The notes beneath the pieces are model-generated. The model searched no databases and had not been told where the DNA came from. It saw only the letters and a program-made list of their open reading frames with translations. From NCBI RefSeq assembly GCF_013155365.1, contig NZ_JABJRA010000014.1, positions 34,939 to 98,938 on the forward strand: 64,000 nucleotides of DNA. Direction: 5' to 3'. Made by a program: the position numbers and the translations under genes. Source of the DNA: Nocardioides sp. zg-DK7169 (GTDB taxonomy: Bacteria; Actinomycetota; Actinomycetes; Propionibacteriales; Nocardioidaceae). Every line of letters begins with the position of its first letter. Within the stretch, counting starts at the first letter, position 1. Positions 36,824-46,036 of this stretch are shown one piece after another.

Positions 36824-38621
36824 GGGTCGCCTGGTCCAGACGCTCCAGCAGGCTGGGCACGCCGCTGGGGACCTCGGTCTCCGGGTCCTCGGGGTCCTCG
36901 CCCTCGTCGGTCGGGCTCCCGCTGGGCGAGGGGTCGGGCGTCTCGCTCGGCTCCACGTAGCTGGAGACGGTGATGTAGACGCTCGCGCCGTCGTCGGCCT
37001 CCTGGCCGGCGGGCGGGTCCTGCGCGATCACCGTGCCCGCGGGCTGGCGGGTGTCGTCGGAGCGGACCACCTTGGGCACGAAGCCGCGCTCCTTGATCTT
37101 CTGCTCCGCGATCCGCTGACGGTCGTTGACCACGTCGGGGACCTGCTCGCGGCCGTCGGAGTAGTAGACGACCACGGTGGTGCCGGTCTGCACCTGCTCG
37201 CCGGGGACCGGGTCGGTGCGGACCACCTGGTCGGCGGGCTCGTCGGACTCGGTCTCCTGCAGGTCCGGGACCAGGTCGAGCTCGAGCAGCCGGCTGCGTG
37301 CCTCCTGGCTGGTCGTGCCGACGATGTCCCCGGGGATGGCCACCTCGGGCTTGCCGGTGGAGACGGTGAAGGTGACGGTGGTGCCGGGGTCGACGTAGCG
37401 CCCGGCCGGCGGGTCCTGGGTGCCGGGGATGACCCGGTTGGGCCGCACGGTGTCGTGGGGCGCGGTGTCGATCGGCCCCACCGCCAGGCCGGCCTCGCCG
37501 ATGGCGGTGCGGGCCTGGTTCTCGGTCATGCCGCGCAGGTCGGGCACCGCCTCCTTGGGCGGGGCTCCGGGGAAGATCCGCGGCCAGAGCACGAGGCCGG
37601 CGACCACGAGCGCGAGCACCAGCAGCACCGCGGCGATCACGCCGCCGCGGCCGCGACGCTCGTCGGCCTCCGGAAGCGCGGGGCGCTCGGCGGTGGGGTC
37701 GGGGACCGGCGCGCCGGCCACCGCGGTCGGGGCGGTGTCCGGGAGCGGCGGCGGCACGGTGGCCTGCACCGGGTTGCCGGCGAGGTAGCGCTCGATGTCG
37801 TTGCGCATCGCGGCGGCCGACTGGTAGCGGTCCTCGAGCCGCTTGGCCAGCGCCTTCATCACGATCGCGTCGACCTCGGGCGGCAGGTCGGTGTCGTGGT
37901 CCGACGGGGGCCGGGGCTGCTCGCGCACGTGCTGGTAGGCCACCGCGACCGGGCTGTCGCCGACGAACGGCGGGCGACCGGTGAGCAGCTCGTAGAGCAG
38001 GCAGCCCGCGGAGTAGACGTCCGAGCGCGAGTCCACGGTCTCGCCGCGCGCCTGCTCCGGGGAGAGGTACTGCGCGGTGCCGACGACGGCCGCGGTCTGG
38101 GTCATCGTGGAGGAGGCGTCGCTGATGGCGCGGGCGATGCCGAAGTCCATCACCTTGACGTCGCCGGACGGCGTCAGCATCACGTTGCCGGGCTTGATGT
38201 CGCGGTGGATGATGCCGGCGCGGTGGCTGTAGTCCAGCGCGGAGAGCACGCCGCTGGTGAACTCCAGGGCGCGCTCGGGCAGGATCTTGCGGCCCTCGCG
38301 GAGGATCTCGCGCAGCGTGCGGCCCGCGACGTACTCCATCACGATGTAGGGCTGGTATACCCCCGACCCGTCGGCCGCGGGCTCCTCGCCGGTGTCGTAG
38401 ACCGCGACGATCGAGGGGTGGTTGAGCGAGGCCGACGACTGCGCCTCGCGCCGGAAGCGCGCCTGGAACGTCGCGTCGCTGGCGAGGTCGGTGCGCAGGC
38501 GCTTCACGGCCACCACGCGTCCGAGGCGGGTGTCGACGCCCTTGCGGACCTCGGCCATGCCGCCGCGGCCGAGGAGCTCGCCGAGCTCGTACCGGCCGCC
38601 CACGACGGTGGGATTGCTCAT
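36765..38621 (-). CDS. pknB: Serine/threonine protein kinase PknB with PASTA domains
   Basis: 618-aa membrane kinase that senses peptidoglycan fragments and controls growth. The kinase domain (1-275) has GRGGMAEV, the catalytic HRDIKPGN, DFGIAR and the activation-loop threonines near TMTQTAAVVGTAQYLSPEQ. One membrane helix lies at about 336-357, followed by three PASTA repeats and a Ser/Pro/Glu-rich tail. The start overlaps the pknA stop (ATGA). The stop lies 59 bp inside the 3' end of DUF881; the final residues (ARRTTGRAGRRTPGP) look like read-through into the neighbouring gene. Confidence 0.95.
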   Translation of the reverse strand: MSNPTVVGGRYELGELLGRGGMAEVRKGVDTRLGRVVAVKRLRTDLASDATFQARFRREAQSSASLNHPSIVAVYDTGEEPAADGSGVYQPYIVMEYVAGRTLREILREGRKILPERALEFTSGVLSALDYSHRAGIIHRDIKPGNVMLTPSGDVKVMDFGIARAISDASSTMTQTAAVVGTAQYLSPEQARGETVDSRSDVYSAGCLLYELLTGRPPFVGDSPVAVAYQHVREQPRPPSDHDTDLPPEVDAIVMKALAKRLEDRYQSAAAMRNDIERYLAGNPVQATVPPPLPDTAPTAVAGAPVPDPTAERPALPEADERRGRGGVIAAVLLVLALVVAGLVLWPRIFPGAPPKEAVPDLRGMTENQARTAIGEAGLAVGPIDTAPHDTVRPNRVIPGTQDPPAGRYVDPGTTVTFTVSTGKPEVAIPGDIVGTTSQEARSRLLELDLVPDLQETESDEPADQVVRTDPVPGEQVQTGTTVVVYYSDGREQVPDVVNDRQRIAEQKIKERGFVPKVVRSDDTRQPAGTVIAQDPPAGQEADDGASVYITVSSYVEPSETPDPSPSGSPTDEGEDPEDPETEVPSGVPSLLERLDQATLSGSARRTTGRAGRRTPGP

Positions 38622-40168
38622 CCGGTGGTGCCTCCCTCGGAGGGCTCAGGGGTGGTGTCGGTCGGCGCCGACGAGCTGGGGGTGCGGGGGGTCTGCGTCG
38701 GTGTGGCCGGCGGTGCCCCCCAGTAGCGGACGGTGACGCGCGAGCCGCGCTCGACGTCGCCGGAGGGGCTGACGCTGACCACGACGCCCTCGGGACGGTC
38801 ACCGGGGTTGTCGGCCTCCTCGAGGGTGACCTCGAGGCCCAGGCCGCGCAGCGCGGACTCCACCGCGGCCACGTCGCGCCCGACGTAGTCGCCGGCCACG
38901 ACCGAGACGGTCTCGGGCGCTGGCGGCTCGGTGGTCGGCGGGGCGCTCGTCGTCGGCGGCGCGGTCGTCTCGTCCTCGGTCGGGGTCTCGGTGGGCGAGG
39001 GCCGCTCGCTCGGCGAGGTCGTCTCGCGCGGCTCCCGGGTCGCCGTGTTCGTCGGCCGGTTCGGACGGTCGTCGTCGGGGGAGCCATCGTTGTCGCCGCT
39101 CAGCAGCACGTACGCCGCCACCGCGAGCGCCACCACCAGCAGGACGACCAGCAGCGGCACCCAGATCCGACGGCGCCTGGCCGCCTCGTCCTCGTCGGGG
39201 TCCGCGAGCGGGGTGCCCTGGGTCGGCGTGGGGAGCGGCGTCGCGCCGGTGCTCAGCACCTGCGTCTGCTCGCCGGGCGGTACGGCGCCGACCAGCTGCG
39301 TCGGCTGGTCGGCCGCGGCCGCGGGGTCGCGCAGCGCGGCGGCGAAGGCGTTGCCGTCGGGGAAGCGGGCGACGGGGTCCTTCTCCAGTGCCCGTCGTAC
39401 GACGCGGGCCAGGGCGGGCGGCACGCTGCCGGGCAGCTCCGGCACCGGCTCGCGCAGGTGGGCCAGGGCCGTCGCGACGGGGGTGTCGGCCTGGAACGGG
39501 CGGCGCCCGGCGAGGCACTCGTAGGCGACCACGCCGAGGGAGTAGACGTCGGAGGCGGGGGTGGCCACCTCGCCGCGTGCCTGCTCGGGGGAGAGGTACT
39601 GCGGGGTGCCCATGACCTGGCCGGTCTGGGTGAGCCCGACGCTGTCGCTGGCGCGCGCGATCCCGAAGTCGGTGACCTTGATCCGCCGGTCCGGGGTGAC
39701 CAGCAGGTTCGCGGGCTTCACGTCGCGGTGCACGATCCCGGCGGCGTGGGCCGCGCCCAGCGCGGCGGCCGCCTGGGCGAGCAGGTCGCGCGCCGCGTCG
39801 GGGTCGAGCGGCTGGCCGGCGCGCAGCAGGTCGGAGAGCGGTCGGCCGTCGACGAGCTCCATCACCAGGTAGGGCCGCGGCGTGCCGGACCCGTCGTCGG
39901 GGTGGGCCTCGCCGAAGTCGTAGACCGACGCGATCCCGGGGTGGTGCAGGGCCGCGGCGTGCTGGGCCTCGGTGGCGAAGCGCGAGCGGAAGCCCGCGTC
40001 GTCGGCGTACTCGGCCTTGAGCACCTTGATCGCGACCTCGCGGTGCAGCGTGGTGTCGCTCGCGCGCCAGACCACGCCCATGCCGCCGGTCGCGATGCGC
40101 GACTCCAGGCGGTAGCGCCGGGCGTCGTCGACGAAGCTGCCGGGACCGGACCCGGGGCTGGTGGTCAT
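38618..40168 (-). CDS. pknA: Serine/threonine protein kinase PknA
   Basis: 516-aa membrane kinase paired with PknB in cell-shape control. The kinase domain has ATGGMGVVW, HRDVKPANLL and DFGIARASDSVGLTQTGQVMGTPQYLSPEQ. A membrane helix (VPLLVVLLVVALAVAAYVLL, about 350-370) is followed by a Thr/Pro-rich linker and a single PASTA domain, then a Ser/Thr/Pro tail. Mycobacterial PknA lacks a PASTA domain, so this is a variant. Coupled by ATGA overlaps to pbpA before it and pknB after it. Confidence 0.92.
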   Translation of the reverse strand: MTTSPGSGPGSFVDDARRYRLESRIATGGMGVVWRASDTTLHREVAIKVLKAEYADDAGFRSRFATEAQHAAALHHPGIASVYDFGEAHPDDGSGTPRPYLVMELVDGRPLSDLLRAGQPLDPDAARDLLAQAAAALGAAHAAGIVHRDVKPANLLVTPDRRIKVTDFGIARASDSVGLTQTGQVMGTPQYLSPEQARGEVATPASDVYSLGVVAYECLAGRRPFQADTPVATALAHLREPVPELPGSVPPALARVVRRALEKDPVARFPDGNAFAAALRDPAAAADQPTQLVGAVPPGEQTQVLSTGATPLPTPTQGTPLADPDEDEAARRRRIWVPLLVVLLVVALAVAAYVLLSGDNDGSPDDDRPNRPTNTATREPRETTSPSERPSPTETPTEDETTAPPTTSAPPTTEPPAPETVSVVAGDYVGRDVAAVESALRGLGLEVTLEEADNPGDRPEGVVVSVSPSGDVERGSRVTVRYWGAPPATPTQTPRTPSSSAPTDTTPEPSEGGTTG

Positions 40169-41634
40169 CGCAGCACCGCCTCCATCACGGCCTTGGCGAT
40201 CGGCCCGCCGATGCGGCCGCCGGCGATCTCGCCGCGGTCGATGTCGGCGGACTCCAGCATCACCGCGACCGCGACCTGCGGTTCGTCGGCGGGCGCGAAG
40301 GAGACGAACCAGGCGTACGGCGGGTCGTCGGTGCCGCTCTGGGCGGTGCCGGTCTTGCCGGCGACGCTGCGACCGGGGATCGCGGCGGGGCTCGCGGTGC
40401 CGGAGTCGACGGTGTAGACCATCATCTTGGTCAGCTCCGCGGCGGTGGCCGGCGAGACGGCCTCGCTGAACTCCTCGACCGGGGTGGTCGCGACGACGTC
40501 GAGGTCGGCGGACTGCACCTCGTCGACGACGTAGGGACGCATGACGACGCCGTCGTTGGCGATCCCGGCGGCGACCATCGCCATCTGCAGCGGGGTCGCG
40601 CGCACGTCGAACTGGCCGATGCCGGCCTGGCCGGTCTGCGCCTCGTCGGCGTCCTCGGGGTAGGTGGAGATCGCCTGGGGGCGCAGGTCCTCGAGGTAGT
40701 CGCGGTTGAAGCCGAACTTCTCGGCCTGCTCGAGCATCGCGTCGGCGCCGACCTCGATCGCGAGCCGGGCGAAGGTCGTGTTGCACGACTGGCCCAGGGC
40801 CTGGGTGAACGGGATCCGGTCGGTGCCGCAGGAGCGGCCCTCGTTGTCGATCAGGCCGGTGTCGCCGCTGGTCAGCGGGAGCTGGTAGGTCGCCCCGCCG
40901 GGGACCAGGTCGTCGGCAGCGGCGTACTCGCCGCTCTCGATCGCGGCCGCGGCGGTGACGAGCTTGAAGACCGAGCCGGGCGGCAGCGTCTTCTGGATGC
41001 CGCGGTTGAGCAGCGGCTCGGCGGGGTCGTCGTTGAGCTCGGCCCAGTACTTGTTGACCTCGCTGAAGTCGTGCGAGGCGAGCCGGTTGGGGTCGTAGGT
41101 CGGCAGCGACACCATCGCCAGCACCTTGCCGGTGCGCGGCTCCAGCGCCACCACGGAGCCCTCGACGCGGCCGGAGACCGCCGAGAGGGCCTCGTACGCC
41201 GCGTCCTGGGCCGCGCGGTCGATGGTGAGCGCGACGTTGCCGCCCTTGGTGCCGTCGTTGCTGAGCAGGTCGACCAGCCGGGTCACGAAGAGCCGGTCGT
41301 CCTCGCCGGACAGCACGGCGTTCTGGCTGCGCTCGATGCCGCTGGCGCCGTAGGAGTAGGTGAAGTAGCCGGTCAGCGGGGCGTACTTGAACGGCTGGGG
41401 GTAGGTGCGCAGGTACTTGTACTGGTCGTCGACCGGGCGGCTGGTGGCGACCGGGTCGCGCCCGACGATGATCGAGCCCCGCTCGCGGGAGTACGCCGCG
41501 TTGAAGACCCGCGCGTTTCCGGCGTGGTCGTTGAGGTTGTCGGCGCGGAAGTACTGCAGGTAGGTCACGTTGGCCATCAGGGCCAGGAACAGCACGAGGC
41601 AGAAGATCGCGATCGTGCGGATGGGCTTGTTCAC
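40165..41634 (-). CDS. pbpA: Penicillin-binding protein PbpA (class B transpeptidase)
   Basis: 489-aa class B PBP cross-linking peptidoglycan. An N-terminal membrane anchor (IRTIAIFCLVLFLALMANV) precedes the dimerisation region and the transpeptidase domain with SVFK (nucleophile Ser), SCN and KTGTAQ. It partners the SEDS glycosyltransferase encoded just upstream (rodA), whose stop overlaps its ATG. Confidence 0.95.
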   Translation of the reverse strand: MNKPIRTIAIFCLVLFLALMANVTYLQYFRADNLNDHAGNARVFNAAYSRERGSIIVGRDPVATSRPVDDQYKYLRTYPQPFKYAPLTGYFTYSYGASGIERSQNAVLSGEDDRLFVTRLVDLLSNDGTKGGNVALTIDRAAQDAAYEALSAVSGRVEGSVVALEPRTGKVLAMVSLPTYDPNRLASHDFSEVNKYWAELNDDPAEPLLNRGIQKTLPPGSVFKLVTAAAAIESGEYAAADDLVPGGATYQLPLTSGDTGLIDNEGRSCGTDRIPFTQALGQSCNTTFARLAIEVGADAMLEQAEKFGFNRDYLEDLRPQAISTYPEDADEAQTGQAGIGQFDVRATPLQMAMVAAGIANDGVVMRPYVVDEVQSADLDVVATTPVEEFSEAVSPATAAELTKMMVYTVDSGTASPAAIPGRSVAGKTGTAQSGTDDPPYAWFVSFAPADEPQVAVAVMLESADIDRGEIAGGRIGGPIAKAVMEAVLR

Positions 41635-43028
41635 GACAGCTTCACCACCTGGGTCGCCTCCGAGTCAGAGCCGTCCTGCGGGTCCGCCGACAGGTCCGGG
41701 ACGGGGCGCCGGGCCTGGTCGGAGATGCGCAGGAGCAGGGCGATGATCACCCAGTTGGCCACGAGCGAGGAGCCTCCGTAGGAGAGGAACGGTGTGGTCA
41801 GTCCGGTCAGGGGGATGAGGCGGGTGACGCCACCGATGACCACGAAGATCTGGAGCGCGAACACCGCCGCCAGACCGGTCGCCAGCAGCTTGCCGAAGCC
41901 GTCGCGCGAGATCAGCGCCGCGCGCAGCGCGCGCTCCACGATCAGGCCGAACATCAGCAGCACGGCGAGCACGCCGGTGAGGCCGAGCTCCTCGCCGATC
42001 GCGGCCATGATGAAGTCGGACTCGGCGTAGGAGATCCGCCAGGGACTGCCCTCGCCGAAGCCGCGGCCGATCAGGCCGCCCCACGCCATGCCGAACATCG
42101 ACTCGACGATCTGGCGGCCCTTGTCGCTGGTGCCCTCGCCGTAGTAGGCGAACGGGTCGACCCACAGGTCGACGCGGGTCTGGACGTGGCTGAAGATGGT
42201 CGCGGCCATGAAGGCGCCGGCGAAGAAGAGCAGCCCGCCGACCACCAGCCAGCCGGGCCGTTCGGTGGCGACGTAGAGCATCACCAGGAAGAGGCCGAAG
42301 AAGAGCAGGCTGGAGCCGAGGTCCTTCTGCAGGACCAGGACGCCGAGGCTGATCGCCCACATGACCAGGATCGGGCCGAGGTCGCGGCCGCGCGGCAGGT
42401 CGATGAAGAGCAGCCGGCGCCCGGCGAGCGCCAGGGCGTCGCGGTGCAGCACCAGGTAGCCGGCGAAGGCGACGACCAGCATGACCTTCGCGATCTCGCC
42501 GGGCTGGAGGCTGAACGGGCCGACGCTGATCCAGATGCGGGCGCCGTTGATCTCGCGCCCGACGCCGGGGACCATCGGCAGGATCAGCAGCACGAGGGCG
42601 GCCAGGCCGCAGGTGTAGGTGAAGCGCTGGAGCACCCGGTGGTCGCGCAGCACCACCAGGGTGATGATGAACAGCACCACGCCGACGGTCATCCAGGTCA
42701 GTTGCTGGCGCGCGAACGTCGTGTCGCCGGCGGCCAGGTCGAGGCGGTGGATGACCGCCAGCCCGAGGCCGTTGAGCGCGGCCACCAGTGGCAGCAGCAC
42801 CGGGTCGGCGTACGGCGCGACGATGCGCACCACGATGTGGGCGGCGATGACCAGGCCGGCCAGCCAGCCGCCGTACCCGAGCAGGTCGGCGGGGACCTCG
42901 CCCTGCACACCGATGCCGACCGCGGCGTAGGCGCCGATGCCGACGAGGAGCGCCAGGACGAGCAGGAAGAGCTCCGCGCCCCGGCGCCGCCGGTGCACGA
43001 AACCCATGATTGCGCCTTGCTGAGCCAT
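41631..43028 (-). CDS. rodA: SEDS peptidoglycan glycosyltransferase RodA/FtsW
   Basis: 465-aa polytopic membrane protein with about twelve helices that polymerises lipid II. Conserved SEDS segments are visible: GARIWISVGPFSLQPGEIAKVMLV, LVLQKDLGSSLLFFG, FIMAAIGEELGL and GLTTPFLSYGGSSLVANW. ATG 43028 is used; an ATG seven codons in is an alternative. Grouping with pbpA, pstP and the kinases is the standard actinobacterial growth operon. Confidence 0.95.
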   Translation of the reverse strand: MAQQGAIMGFVHRRRRGAELFLLVLALLVGIGAYAAVGIGVQGEVPADLLGYGGWLAGLVIAAHIVVRIVAPYADPVLLPLVAALNGLGLAVIHRLDLAAGDTTFARQQLTWMTVGVVLFIITLVVLRDHRVLQRFTYTCGLAALVLLILPMVPGVGREINGARIWISVGPFSLQPGEIAKVMLVVAFAGYLVLHRDALALAGRRLLFIDLPRGRDLGPILVMWAISLGVLVLQKDLGSSLLFFGLFLVMLYVATERPGWLVVGGLLFFAGAFMAATIFSHVQTRVDLWVDPFAYYGEGTSDKGRQIVESMFGMAWGGLIGRGFGEGSPWRISYAESDFIMAAIGEELGLTGVLAVLLMFGLIVERALRAALISRDGFGKLLATGLAAVFALQIFVVIGGVTRLIPLTGLTTPFLSYGGSSLVANWVIIALLLRISDQARRPVPDLSADPQDGSDSEATQVVKLS

Positions 43029-43033
43029 CGTCC

Positions 43034-44353
43034 TCAGCCGCCCGTCCTGGACGCGCTCGGCTCGAGCGGCGACATCTCGTCGGCGAGGTTCTGCACGATC
43101 GTGCGGGCCCGCTCGCGGTCGTCGGCGGCCATCCCGTCGGAGACCTGCTCGCGCAGGTGGTCGGGGAGCCGGTCGACGGCGACGTCGGTGGTCTCGTAGG
43201 GCTCGGAGAGGGAGACGCCGGGCAGGTCGGCGTTGAGGCCGCGGAAGATCACGACCAGGCCGTCCTGCTCGCCGACGAAGTACTGGTGCTGGCTCCACGA
43301 CCAGGCGGCCGCGGCGGCGATCCAGCCGAGGCCGAGCAGCACGAGGGTGACCAGCACCCGGCGCAGCCACAGCAGCCGGTCCGGCGGGCGCGGGGCGTAG
43401 CGGGCCTGCTCGGGGTCGATCGGGTCCGCGGGGATCGCGTGCACGTCGTCGGGCAGGTCCGGGACCGGCTCGAGCTCGCCGGTGTCGCCGGTGCGGTGGG
43501 CGCGGAACAGCCCGGTCATCGGTGCCCGGCCGGGACGGCGGCGCAGCTCGGCGGCCGCGCCGACCAGCAGCGGGCTCAGCTCCTCGCCCTCGGCGTCGAC
43601 GACCGGCTTGCCGTCGTCGTCGACCGCGTCGGCCACGACGCAGGTGACGTTGTCGGAGCTGCCGGCCTCGATGGAGGCGCGGACCAGCTCGACGGCGGCG
43701 TACGCCGGGGTCCCGTCGCCGAGCACCGCGGCCAGGCGCGGGTCGGTGAGCGCCCCGCTGGCACCGTCGCTGCACAGCAGCAGCCGGTCGCCGGGGGCCA
43801 GGTCGAGGAGGAAGAGGTCCGGCTCGGTGTCGCCGGGGCCGCCCAGCGCGCGCAGGATCAGGTTGCGGTGCGGGTGGACGCGGGCCTCGTCCTCGGTGAT
43901 CCGGCCCTCGTCGATGAGGCTCTGGACGAAGGTGTGGTCCTTGGTGAGCTGGCTCAGCTCGCCGTCGCGCAGCAGGTAGGCGCGGCTGTCGCCGACATGG
44001 CCGAACGCGACGCGGTGGCCGTCGAAGAGGGCGACGGTGGCGGTGGTGCTGGTGCCGTTGAGGGAGGCGTCCTCGTCGACCAGCTCGTTGATGCGGTCAT
44101 GGGCGCGGTGCAGGGCGCCGGAGACGAGGCCGAGGAGGTCCTCGGGGGACTCCACGACCGGCGCGACGTCGAGGCGGCGCAGCTGGCTGATCGCGGTGGA
44201 GGAGGCGATGTCGCCGCGCGCGGCGCCGCCGACGCCGTCGCAGACGGCCAGCAGCCAGGGCCCGGCGTACCCGGAGTCCTGGTTGTCCTTGCGGACCCGC
44301 CCCACGTCGGAGACGGCCGCGTAGGAGAGGCGGAGCATCGTGGTGGACGTCAC
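43034..44353 (-). CDS. pstP: PP2C-family Ser/Thr phosphatase PstP
   Basis: 439-aa membrane phosphatase that reverses PknA/PknB phosphorylation. PP2C metal-binding motifs are DNQDSGY, CDGVGGAARGD, GHVGDSRAYLL, CSDGASGALTD and GSSDNVTCVV. A linker leads to one membrane helix (LVTLVLLGLGWIAAAAAW, about 345-365) and an extracytoplasmic C-terminus. GTG 44353 overlaps the fhaB stop; an ATG five codons later is also possible. Confidence 0.95.
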   Translation of the reverse strand: MTSTTMLRLSYAAVSDVGRVRKDNQDSGYAGPWLLAVCDGVGGAARGDIASSTAISQLRRLDVAPVVESPEDLLGLVSGALHRAHDRINELVDEDASLNGTSTTATVALFDGHRVAFGHVGDSRAYLLRDGELSQLTKDHTFVQSLIDEGRITEDEARVHPHRNLILRALGGPGDTEPDLFLLDLAPGDRLLLCSDGASGALTDPRLAAVLGDGTPAYAAVELVRASIEAGSSDNVTCVVADAVDDDGKPVVDAEGEELSPLLVGAAAELRRRPGRAPMTGLFRAHRTGDTGELEPVPDLPDDVHAIPADPIDPEQARYAPRPPDRLLWLRRVLVTLVLLGLGWIAAAAAWSWSQHQYFVGEQDGLVVIFRGLNADLPGVSLSEPYETTDVAVDRLPDHLREQVSDGMAADDRERARTIVQNLADEMSPLEPSASRTGG

Positions 44354-44826
44354 TTGCGCAGCTCGAGGATCGTCTTGCCGATGCGGACCTGGGTGCCGAG
44401 CGTGAGGGTGGTGGGCTGGGTGATCCGGCTGGTCCCGATGTAGGTGCCGTTGGTGGAGCCGAGGTCCTCGACGAACCACTGGTCGCCCGACGCGGCGATG
44501 CGGGCGTGGCGGGTGGAGACGTAGTCGTCGTCGAGGCGGATCGCGGCGTCCGAGCCGCGGCCGATCAGCACCGGGGCGTCCTCGAGGCTGGCCTGCTCGC
44601 CGGCGTTGGCGCCCTCGACCACGAGGACGTGGGTGGGCGAGCCGCGCCGCCGGCTGGGCGGCTTCGGCGCCTTCTCCTTCTTCGGGCGCTGCCCGCGGCG
44701 GCGGTCGGCCTCCGGGACGCGCGCGCCGAACATGTCGGAGCGGATCACCGAGACGGCCGAGAGGACGAAGATCCACAGGATCGCCAAGTAGGCGATCTTG
44801 ACGAGCAGGAGGGTGAGCTCAGACAA
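44350..44826 (-). CDS. fhaB: FHA domain protein FhaB/FipA
   Basis: 158 aa. An N-terminal membrane helix (LLVKIAYLAILWIFVLSAVSVI) is followed by a basic linker and a C-terminal FHA phosphothreonine-binding domain with IGRGSDAAIRL, STRHARI and DLGSTNGTYIG. In mycobacteria it links FtsZ/FtsQ to kinase signalling. It overlaps fhaA by eight bases and pstP by four. Confidence 0.94.
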   Translation of the reverse strand: MSELTLLLVKIAYLAILWIFVLSAVSVIRSDMFGARVPEADRRRGQRPKKEKAPKPPSRRRGSPTHVLVVEGANAGEQASLEDAPVLIGRGSDAAIRLDDDYVSTRHARIAASGDQWFVEDLGSTNGTYIGTSRITQPTTLTLGTQVRIGKTILELRK

Positions 44827-45541
44827 CGTGGTCCTCCTCGACCACCCGGACGGTCAGGGTGGTGGTGCCGATGCGCACCACCGAGCCGTCGTGGAGCCGG
44901 GCGCGGGGCACCTTCTGCCCGTCGACCAGCATGCCGTTGGTGGAGCCGAGGTCGTGGACCTCGATGCGCAGGTCGGCGGCGCGCCCGGCGTCCTCGCCGA
45001 CCCGGAACTCGATGTGGCGCCGGCTCACGCCGGGGTCGTTGATGCGCACGTCGGCGTCGGTCCCGCGGCCCACGACCACGCCGGGCGCCTGGAGCGGCTG
45101 GCGGGTCCCGTTGACCTCGAGGAACGCGCGGGCGCGGCGTACCTGCGTGGGGGAGGCGTGCCCGGTGACCTTCGCCTGGACCCGGCCGCGGACCCGGAAC
45201 CGACCGGTGGTCAGGTCCTCGGCCTCCTCGAAGGAGAGCGTGATCGGCCCGGGGAAGGAGTAGCCCTGCTCGCGGGCGTGCTGCTGGACCTGGGCGACGA
45301 GCTCCTCGGCCATCGCGCTGTCGTACGGCGCGAGCCGCTCCAGGTCGGAGCCGGCGAGCTCGACGTGGAAGTCGTTGGGGACCAGGCGCCGCTCGCGGGA
45401 GAGGATCTGGGCGTTGTTGTCGCACTCGCGCTGCAGCGCGGCCGCGATCTCCACCGGCTGCACGGCGGAACGGAACGCGCGTGCGAACGCTCCGGAGATC
45501 ATCTCCTCCAGGCGCTGCTCGAAGCGCTGCAACCCACGCAC
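44819..45541 (-). CDS. fhaA: FHA domain protein FhaA with DUF3662 domain
   Basis: 240-aa cytosolic phosphothreonine-binding protein. The N-terminal DUF3662 region (RFEQRLEEMISGAFARAFRSAVQPVEIAAALQREC, given here as its opening and IAAALQREC) is joined to a C-terminal FHA domain with VGRGTDADVRI, SRRHIEF and DLGSTNGMLVDG. In mycobacteria FhaA binds phosphorylated MviN. GTG 45541 follows GAGGAGG and heads the leftward operon fhaA-fhaB-pstP-rodA-pbpA-pknA-pknB. Confidence 0.94.
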   Translation of the reverse strand: MRGLQRFEQRLEEMISGAFARAFRSAVQPVEIAAALQRECDNNAQILSRERRLVPNDFHVELAGSDLERLAPYDSAMAEELVAQVQQHAREQGYSFPGPITLSFEEAEDLTTGRFRVRGRVQAKVTGHASPTQVRRARAFLEVNGTRQPLQAPGVVVGRGTDADVRINDPGVSRRHIEFRVGEDAGRAADLRIEVHDLGSTNGMLVDGQKVPRARLHDGSVVRIGTTTLTVRVVEEDHVV

Positions 45542-45690
45542 GTCGCCTCCTCTCGCCCGAACCCCGGGTCGTACGTCGGACCGGTCGCGATCCGTGGCGG
45601 ACGGCCGCAGACCGAGGACCCCGGACGAGCCGGGGTACGGCCCGATCGTAGCCATGCCCTGTCGGTCGATCTCGTTACCCGTTCGCCGGT

Positions 45691-45720
45691 TTGGGAATGT
45701 CGGCGCGCCTGGGCTAATCT
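45691..45720 (+). promoter_or_regulatory. Probable tRNA-Leu promoter
   Basis: TTGGGA at 45691-45696 and TAATCT at 45715-45720, spaced 18 bp, 14 bp before the tRNA. Confidence 0.5.
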
Positions 45721-45734
45721 CAAGGCGCTTCAGA

Positions 45735-45818
45735 GCGCGAGTGGCGGAATAGGCAGACGCGCACGGTTCAGGTCCGTGTGTCCGAAAGGACGTGGGGGTT
45801 CAACTCCCCCCTCGCGCA
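45735..45818 (+). tRNA. tRNA-Leu (CAG)
   Basis: 84-nt class II tRNA with a long variable arm (TGTCCGAAAGGACG). Acceptor arms GCGCGAG/CTCGCGC, discriminator A. Anticodon stem CACGG/CCGTG encloses TTCAGGT, so the anticodon is CAG. T-arm GGTTCAACTCC. CCA is not encoded. Confidence 0.97.
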
Positions 45819-45843
45819 CAGAAGCGGGGCAACACCCCGCACC

Positions 45844-45881
45844 CGAGGCCGGGACACCCAGAGATGGGGGTCCCGGCCTCG
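45844..45881 (+). terminator. Terminator after tRNA-Leu
   Basis: Perfect 12-bp stem CGAGGCCGGGAC/GTCCCGGCCTCG with an inner 4-bp CCCA/TGGG stem and loop GAGA, 25 bp after the tRNA. Confidence 0.8.
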
Positions 45882-45957
45882 AGTGGTTTCCGGGGTCGGT
45901 ACGCCGCGGTGGCGAGCGCCACTGCGTGCCTCGATCCGCCGAGACGGCACCGCACAA

Positions 45958-46010
45958 CGACGACGGGCCGGGCTGGAGCAGTCTTCGACTGTCCGCCCGG
46001 CCCGTCGTCG
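45958..46010 (-). terminator. Strong hairpin after lipoprotein gene
   Basis: Perfect 16-bp stem (CGACGACGGGCCGGGC and complement) plus an inner CAGTC/GACTG stem with a three-base loop. It lies 27 bp past the stop of the leftward lipoprotein gene; probably its terminator, possibly bidirectional. Confidence 0.8.
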
Positions 46011-46036
46011 CACGGGGTGGTGAGAGGTGCTGAGGG